Shown here in pieces: positions 52,601-61,600 of a stretch of DNA of 64,000 bases (position 1 is its first letter; every line of letters starts with the position of its first letter). The position numbers and the translations under genes are program-made. The stretch is from NCBI GenBank assembly GCA_004794785.1, contig SJOL01006425.1, forward strand, positions 280,782 through 344,781. The letters are read 5' to 3'. The DNA is from Opisthorchis felineus. Its lineage: Eukaryota > Platyhelminthes > Trematoda > Opisthorchiida > Opisthorchiidae. The notes under the pieces are model-generated. The model was not told the DNA's origin. It was given only the letters and a program-made list of their open reading frames with translations, and searched no databases.

Positions 52601-55600
52601 CGGCTGATCATCAGTGTGACTAACTTCCACTTAGAGAGGATACAGCGCCGCTCATCTTTCAACCACGGAATCCGCATTACGTGGCCCTGTGTTGACTTGC
52701 TCCCCGGGTGACGACTTCTCAGGTGGAACTTTCACGCATTGTGTGAATTACTCTTCTCACTACTTATAGATTGTTGGTAGTGTGTGGAGATTTGGTAATT
52801 TTCAAACAAGACTTCGTCCTGTAAGTGAAATTTATCTATGATAAAAAGGCGAGAAGCACTGTACAGCTGCTTCATTCTTATTTGGAGTCATTAACTGTGC
52901 GCATCTCACGAAGCTCAAGTAGGGAGTTTCGAACCCATGACCTTCCGGATATCCCCAATCAAGTTCGTAATCCCAAAATGAAGCTACTGAAAGACTATTA
53001 CGCCGTATTGTCCTGTACGGTCTAGTTACCAACACTCCCATCATGGTGTTTCTTCTGAAACTAGCAATATTAATTCCAAATACTCCGTTCTGTTTCAGGA
53101 GCTGTCTGAAGTAATGGCGCGAAACAACCAGTTGATTCCAGAGTGCCGAGCAAGTTTTGAACAATACAAATCTGTCCTGAAGGGAACCGAGGAACTGTTC
53201 TCCAAATTCTCTCAAATCAGTGTCGATGGTTGCGTAGATATAATGTCTGAGTGTGCCGCAAGCATGGAAGCTGCTGAGCAACAAATGTTCACAGTCCAAC
53301 ATGCATGGGAGGAGCTTGATCAGCATTTCAAGGCCGTTTGGGAATGCCTTGTCACACGAAGAAACCAGCTGCAAACTGAGATGACCCACCGACAATGGAT
53401 TGTGAACAACTTACGGCAGATTGAGGAGGAATTTCGGTCAAGCACTCCTTTCAACCCAAAGTGGATAGAAGTTGAACGTTCCTTGTTCCAAGTATCGAAA
53501 GAGGATGAATCGAGTCAGACGCACGTTCGAACTGAAGAACAAGCTTGCTTGGAGAGAAGTCTGGAGGAGATGATTGTTGAACAAAAGGAGATCGTGTCTT
53601 GGTGGGATGTGAGTAGTTGGTTTGCTGCACATCCTATGCAGGGGTTCATACCCTTCAAATTTCTCTGTAATAGGTTTATGGTATCTCTCTAATTGTGTGT
53701 TGATTAATGTGTTCACGTTTTCGGTACCATCTGTAAATACTACTCAACTGTGAGACTGGAGAACAAGCCCATCTCATTCGGAATTCAGTTCGAGTTCGAA
53801 TACCTAACTAACAGATTAGATAACGCCTACAGCCCGAAAATAACTTGACCGATTATGGTTTCTTATCCAGTATCCTGAGCCACCACTCTGTTTGTCAAGT
53901 CCTAGCTCAGTACATTTCGTTTGTGGTCAACTCAGCAATTCATCACAGTATCACAAAAGTGAAATCCAACTAAGAAACTGCTCAGGTTGAGTTATCCTGC
54001 ATTTGATCCAACGAAACACGATGCCCCTACATCTCAGCTTATCTATGTAAATTAGAGACGGCATTCCAACAATCGAAGTCGAGTGAAAAATGTCCAGTGT
54101 GTAGGATATGGAATTAAATGAGGGCAAAAACGTAACTTTCAGCAATGCGACACTGTCTGCATTGAGACGGCATTTATGGGCGAATCTCTGTCCGGAAGCT
54201 GTGAAAGACTTATAACGCGAAGGGAATGCACGATTGACATGGCACCGATCATAAGCTCCACGAGGTCCGCAGAGCTTGTAGCGAGCTGGTAATTTCTGCG
54301 AGTACGTTATCAGATTACATCCCATCCGTGGTTGGCTCTTGAACCAGGTCATCATCATCATCAGAGACGGTAACATCAAGGTTGACACTGATGCTCCACT
54401 GCCGTACATGAACCAGGTCACGGAGACCTGAAAGAAGAAGGCCGCCACGATAAAAGATTAATGGCAATGTAAGAAGCAGGAGTAGCGATTAATTAGTTTA
54501 CGAATTCCTGCAGCATATGTGATCAAACTTGGGGACAGGGGGCCGATTCACAACTTAGTGAACAGGATTCTGCGGAATTCGGGTAGGGATTTAGGCTTAC
54601 AGGATACAGTGGAACATTCAATGCCGTCACAAGCGTATTGGGAAAACATTTGAGCTTACGCAATCCAGTCTGAGTGAACTAAAGTTAGAAGCCCCTCACC
54701 TTGTTTCATATTCTTCAGCTCACGGTCGGTTGTTAGAAGAAATAGTCTTTAGACGGTTATCACAATCACTGTTCAACCACGATTCTGGTGCTGGTACCGA
54801 GGAAATATAGTGCAAAAGCTTGCTTTGTAGATCAAGCCGTAAATAGATTCTCTTGGTGAGAAATGGATCTAGCATTGAGGGGCAGAACATCTTCGATATG
54901 TCAGCCACCCCCTGTATTTGTACGACTCGCAACGTGGGACGACTTCATTAAATCGGGTTAGAGCTATGGGCCGAAATAACGGGAAATTTTTAAACCGGAG
55001 TTTGCACAGTAAAACACAAGTTTCAGTCCAAATGTGTGATGAAGACATACACAACACATAATGTTGACATGGACTCTTCCGTAAATTTGTGAGCATATTG
55101 ATGTATTCTATGGTTACATTCAAAGGCTTAAAAAATGTAGCTGAGACCTATTTCATTTGTCTTCATCTTAGTTTGCTTATGGGTAGATCCAGTTATTTAT
55201 CATTTGTTTCACCAAACCAACAAATTTTTTGTCTCAGCCTTTTACCTCTGCTTCGGTGGACTTCTGCTATCAGTAGAACAGGGGTTTTGTTACTCAACTT
55301 TGTACGGAACAACGAATAGGTTTTATGGGCTTTCTTGTCTCCGACTCACTGTTTGATCGGATTGCCATGATCCACTGGGTGATATGCAATGTGTGAAACG
55401 CAATGCCGTATCCATCTTCTCCATCCTGCTTACTTGTACCCTCTGACTTTGATGCTGCAGGTTCATCTGTTCGAGTTTTCCTCATTAATCCGTCATTCCG
55501 AGTCATTTATACTGACCTGACAGTTGCCGATACATTATCCCATTCCCATTCAGCTACGTGAATGTAAGCACGTGTTTGTTTCCTGCGATGACGTCATCTT

Positions 55601-58600
55601 GCACATCGGTCGGGGTCAAACCACAGTTTCAAATGGCAAGGTCAGAATTGTGAGATCGAGTCGGCTGATTCGAGTAATGAGCAAACTAAGGTAGTCGATA
55701 TGGTCAATTACAGCTGTTGACCGAAGTCGCAACCGAGATCACGTTGTAGGAGAAGTAAACGAAACACTATCGCTACAGTACACATATTACGACAACGTCC
55801 ACTGAATCATGGGGTCTGTTGGACCAATTTGATCTGACTTGGGTTACCGATGACGCATATCTAGGGAGAGGTACCAAGATGAGAGCTCGAGATTGCTCAG
55901 TGGTTAAGGCGCCAAAGTGCTGAGCGGAAGGTCCGTGGTTTGCACCCAACCTCAGCATCTCGACCGCCCCTGTCTAGGCTTGGGCAATCTGGAAGTATCC
56001 CAGCCCTTGTGCTTCGTTCGGGTGACGTGGTGGCTAAATATCAAAAGGGTATCACAAATGAACGAGTGTTATTATCATCAATGTCATAACGGGATAGAGG
56101 GTTGACAAGCAATTTGTGCGGGAACGTGGGTGGCGACAGACGAGGGTGCCTGTATAAAGAGTGACAGTAGAACGAAGGTATATTTTAGAGCATTCCGTCA
56201 TTTCTTAAATGATTTCTACTGCCTTTCAGACATTCCTCAACAAATCCATCGTCCAGCTGACGGAAATTCAAACAGTTTTGAAACAGTATGAGCATGAAAT
56301 GACCAGTGAATCGGATCATCTTGAATGCGTGTTAGATTTGCTTGATAAGTCCAAGGTAAGTTGACCTATCGCATCACACTTGGCTGACTGTTTTTTGCAG
56401 TCGGTGGTACTCAGGGTCACTTTTATTTGCTAACGATGTTGTCAACTCTGTTTTAGAGAATCACCGAATTCCACAAAGAGAGCCAAGAGAGTCTGGAATC
56501 TCAACTGGCTTGTTGGAAAGAGTGGAAGGAATGGTGGATGCTCAGTATGGCTTCGGAGCTTGCCTCTTCTGGTGGTCCATGTGCTTTGGCTTCTAGCACC
56601 TCGGTCATCACACCAGATGGACAGCTAACAACAGTGGATTTGAAAGAAGCGAACGATCGACTGGCGCAACTGACCGAGCAAATTCAACCCGAAGGGAAAG
56701 CACGACTTACCCGATTGGAAGAGGCGCTCAATCAAACATCGAACTTGGTCATTAACCAGAAGGCTTCCAATCTACTGACAGCAATTGGACAACAAAGTGG
56801 CTACAGTATCCGCCTTCCTTTGCATGTTGGCCTAACCGCTAGCCAGATGCTCGTTCGTTACGCGCAGGCACAGTGGTCCATTGCGTTCGGCGATATCCAG
56901 CTTGCAAGGGAACGTCTGAAGGCGAAACAGTCTCTGGTCGAATCATTGACTGGCACTTGTAATGACTTACACGGTACACTGATGCAGTTGGAATCGGAAA
57001 TAAATGCCATCGAATCTGCTTTTTCACCACTGGCAGAGAACCAAACAAGCACAGAATGTGTTCCAAATTGGGATGTTTTGTCTGTTGAAGAGCTGCGCAG
57101 TCAGCTTCCGCATTGGCCATGTGCGGTGGAGACTTTGGTCGCAGATGCACTGACAGTCAGGATGAACGCCCTTTCAGCTATTGGCAAAATCGGGAAATAT
57201 GTTCAGGTATCTTGTTTGATAACCTTATGTATGTTTCGAGAGCACTATTGCGATTACCGCGTCCCCTTTCTAATAAGATAAAAGAGCGCCTTTAGTCATA
57301 CTGCTTTCCTGGGATATTCCCTAAGGGATCCAGATTCGTTATTGCACATTCAGTCAACAAAGGGTGAACTGGGTTGATGAACGAAACACAATAGGAGCAA
57401 CGTGCTTGAAATTTCAACAGACAAACATCTGATATCTTTATTTGCATCTTCGTTCCTCCACATGCTGTATGGCTGGAAGACCTAAATATCACTATAACGC
57501 CTCGTTGTGTAGCCTTAGGGACCACCTTAAACAGATTGATGATGATGACTTATAGCTTTTTTAAAGGCATTTCTATCCAGTAATTTGGCCCGTTTGAATT
57601 AAGTTTTGTTTGAAAAGAAACACCAGCAAAGCCACCCTAGTTAGCATGGAAATCTCAGTTTATATGCATCTGCAATAGATGTGCCCATGATCCCCGTTCA
57701 GTTCACTAAATAGCTGCTTGTTAAGCAGGTTTATGGCTGCGGAAAAGCTGGTTTTTGTCTCTTGTTTCGAGTATTATGGTATAATAATAAATCGAGCTCC
57801 ATCGAATGCCTATTTTTTATTCCCTGGAGCATTAGCTTGATTTCGCAGTGTCTGCAGCATGGTGTCCCGCTGTCCTTCTCATAGCAGAACATAGCGCGGT
57901 GAATGACGGTCCCAATACTGAATGTCATCTGTACTTCTTGTTATGGTTTAACGTGTTTTGGGTCAACATGCCTGTTTCACTCATATTCCAGTCAATCGGT
58001 GAGCGGTGTTTTTGTTTGGAGAAATCTGTTCATGCGTTGGGAATTCCTGATGGCGCACAGTTACGCATCCCCCTCAATGATGGTTCCACGCTGACCACGT
58101 TACCTGAACTGGGCAATATTCAGATGAGTTTGTACAAGGATGCTCAGTCCTTACTGGTGCGGGTGGAAGCTAGCGTGCATACCCACCATCAGCTTACAGA
58201 AGTTTGGCGATCAGTGTCCGATTGGCTTGGTCAACTAGAGCAAGGCGTTGAAAGTTATACAAATCTTTCTGGAGATCGATATTTATTGCAAGCGCGGTTG
58301 GAACTTGTGAAAGTAAGTGATCTCATCCATTCAGCAATTGCGTTTTATACCATTCCCAAGGCTGCTGTTTCTGTTGTACCCATTGCTCCCCCCCAAAACA
58401 AAAGGGACATCTCAGGTGCACGTGCCTCCAATGGACTTATCATCGGAGTTCCAGTAAGAATTGGGTGCACCTCGCTAAAGAGGATAGAGAACATTAACTA
58501 CGGTCCCACGACACCAGAAGACTCATCTAGAAAAGTTATTGCGTTGCTGTTTGGTGGGTCTCATTCGCTTAATGTCCCCCTGTTATTCATTTTAACCTAT

Positions 58601-61600
58601 GCACTCGTAGGCCAATGAGTTCAGTCCACTAACATGCTGGCGAAAATTTTATATCATTCACTTGTGGCCGATCGGTTAATTATTTAAAATACTAACCGGG
58701 AGGTCGTTGGAGGTTCGTGAGATACTCACTGCTGATGATTAAGAATGAAACAGCTGTGCAGTGCTCTTCAGCTTTTCAGCATAGATTGACTTCACTCACA
58801 GAATGCGTTTTCAATTGAAAATCCTCAAACTTCCTCACATCTCCAACTCACAATTGTGAAGATCAGCCACTGTTATCACACCCATGATTTGTCTCAGGTC
58901 TCTATCATTGTGTTGTCTTATTAGGGTTTTTTTCTGTGACCGACTATCAACTGAACAGAAATACGAAATACGAGTTTGAGCAGCCCCGAACGATCGTATG
59001 TGACTTTGTCTCGGAGGTTTGTTTTAACCTTACCTTTGTGGGCGGAGACACCTGACTACCATTCAAAAACTTAACTACGCGCCATCTTGATGGCTTCTTT
59101 AATGAGGTGTCCGCGAAGAAACTAAAGCTTACCGATGAGCTATCATTCCTTGACGTAGAGCGAATCTCTACCAGTCTGCATTCCGCCAGTCACTAAGTGC
59201 GCGGAAGTTTGTGAGTAACTTATCTGGATGGAACGCTGTCCTACGTTTGTACGGCAAACTACTCAAATGAAAACAGTTGTTTCTTTAATAGAGTGCATTT
59301 CAGATCCCAAATGTGTTGGATAGGAAGGATGAATTTATGTTTTTTGGGAAAAGTGGAGCTCTTTAAGGTAAAAAGATGGTTGCTTACGTGAGAAACAATA
59401 CGACAACCTGAACGCGGAAACACAAGAAACACCGCAAATGACCATAGGTTACTAGCTAGGATATGATGAGGGTTGTTATAGATACAGCAGTTGTCCTCTT
59501 GAACGTCCTTCCCTCTAACGGTACACAGTTGTGCACTTTACTTGCGAGAGATTTTATTTAATGATTAGTTCCTCGAATCACGATCCTTCGTCTTATTTTC
59601 TAAGACGATCAGGCTTGTTCGGTGTTCCCGACTTCTTGGAACAGAAATGTAGTACAGTGAAGCATCGAAGAAGGCCAGTTAGGCACTCTGTGTAGTTTTT
59701 AACTGAGAAGAATATTGGTAGCTCAAGTTTGAACGACTTCTTTTGGGGTTACGTCACTTAAAAAACCAATATGAATGCTCACTTGGCTCATAAATGATAA
59801 ACTAAGGTTGGTCTGATTGAGTAGATCGTACTAAAGCCCATGCGCGCACAATATCCGTAAACTTCCACCCATGAAACATCGACACCAGCCGGCCATCAGC
59901 AGCAGAAATCTAGCGTGGAATATCATTCCTCCAACGCATGTGGCGCGGATGGTCTGTACCCCGCACTCTTCAAAGAAGGTGGCGAGGGCCTGGTGAACAG
60001 TCTAACAACCATACTTCAGAAGATTTGGAACGAAACCAGAATACCAGTCGAATAGAACTCCTCGACCGTCATCCCAGTCTTCAAAAGGGGCGCAAGAACG
60101 TCATGTGAAAATCATCGTGGCCTTAGCTTGCTATTCGTCGCATCTAAGATTACCTTTGGTATTATTTTGCGCAGGTTGGTGTATTATCGGGAGAGAGATT
60201 CGTGAGAATCAAGCTGGGTTTCGCGCTGGCCGAGGGTGCATTGACCATATCTTTATCTTGAAACAAATGCTTGAACAGCGTCCTTCAGACATCCCATGTT
60301 GGTCGTTTTTCTGGATTTGAAGGCTGCTTTTGATTCTGTCAATCGTCAGCAACTTTGGCAGTGTCTGGCGATCAAAGGTGTCCATTCCAAATTTCTATCC
60401 CTTATGAGGGCACTGTATGCGAACTCCTGTGGGCGCGTACGAGTATACGGCAAGCTCTCGCCTGAGTTCACCACGTCTAGTGATGTAAGAAAAGGCTGCT
60501 CTCTCTCACCTTTCCTTTTCAACTTTGTTATTGATGTGCTGCTTGAAATTTCTTTGTCTGCCTCTGAAACCGGGGTGTTCCCTCACAGACATTGAGTATG
60601 CGAAACATATTGCTGTTCTTGGTTCAGATCCCTCAAGAATGCAAACCATTTTAAATAACCTAAATAACTCTGTCGCACGGTGCTTCACACCTGCAAACTG
60701 TAAAGTGCCGCTACAAGACTGGGTTGGATCAAAGCCAAACCTCGTGCTTGCGGGCGTGGTAGATAAATTTGTTTACCTAGGCACTTGCTTACGTTCTGGT
60801 GGACTGGCTGGAGATGAGATTACTTCTCGAATAGGGAAGGTCAGACAGATTTTACCAACCTCTGATACCTATGCCATCGACGTGACTTCAGTTTCTCTGT
60901 CAAGGGTAGAGTTTACACTGTGGCAATGCGTTCCATACTGCTTTATGGATCAGAGACGTGGCCCCTACGTGCAGAGGACATACGAAAGATGTCAGTGTTT
61001 GACCATCGGTGTCTCCGAAGCGTTGGTCGGATCTGGTCCGAACTTCGGATTAGCAATGCTGAGGTACGCTTGATGGTTTTGGGAAGAAGGAACTCTCGGG
61101 CCACAGATGCATTACTCAAGCTTCATAGGTAACGCTGGTTAGGACATGTACTCCGCATGCTAGAAGACCGTCTGGCCCGCAGAGCTATTTTCTCCCAGCC
61201 GTGTGCTGAGCGGAAGCGACCAAGTGGTGGACAGTGTATAGCCTGGCAACGAAGTATGAAAAAACTAACCAGTAAACCGATTCGGGTCGACAACTGCCAC
61301 CTTCACGGATGGAGGGATTCAACTCACCAATGGCTAGTGACACTGGCACAAATGGCCCAATCGCGCAGCCAGTGGCGCTGGTGCATCAATGCTATTGCCT
61401 TCACTGCGTAGCTGCCCTGTTCGCGAACTAACTAAACACGACGTGGCCTCCAAGACTTGGTTGTTTGTTCCATACTCCCACTTTCCGGTGATCGAAATTG
61501 TAGCAACTGGAACCAATGTGCCTATGGTACACGGTTTATAGCCGATAAATCGATTGATTGATTCCACTCACAGCACGCGCAGATGTCACCTTCGCCGGTG

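Noticed and set aside
58313..58618. Read-through of exon 31 into the intron (102 codons) as an alternative C-terminus
   Set aside because: The donor gtaagtga is strong and the added residues have no helical or KASH-like character; open frame is probably chance.
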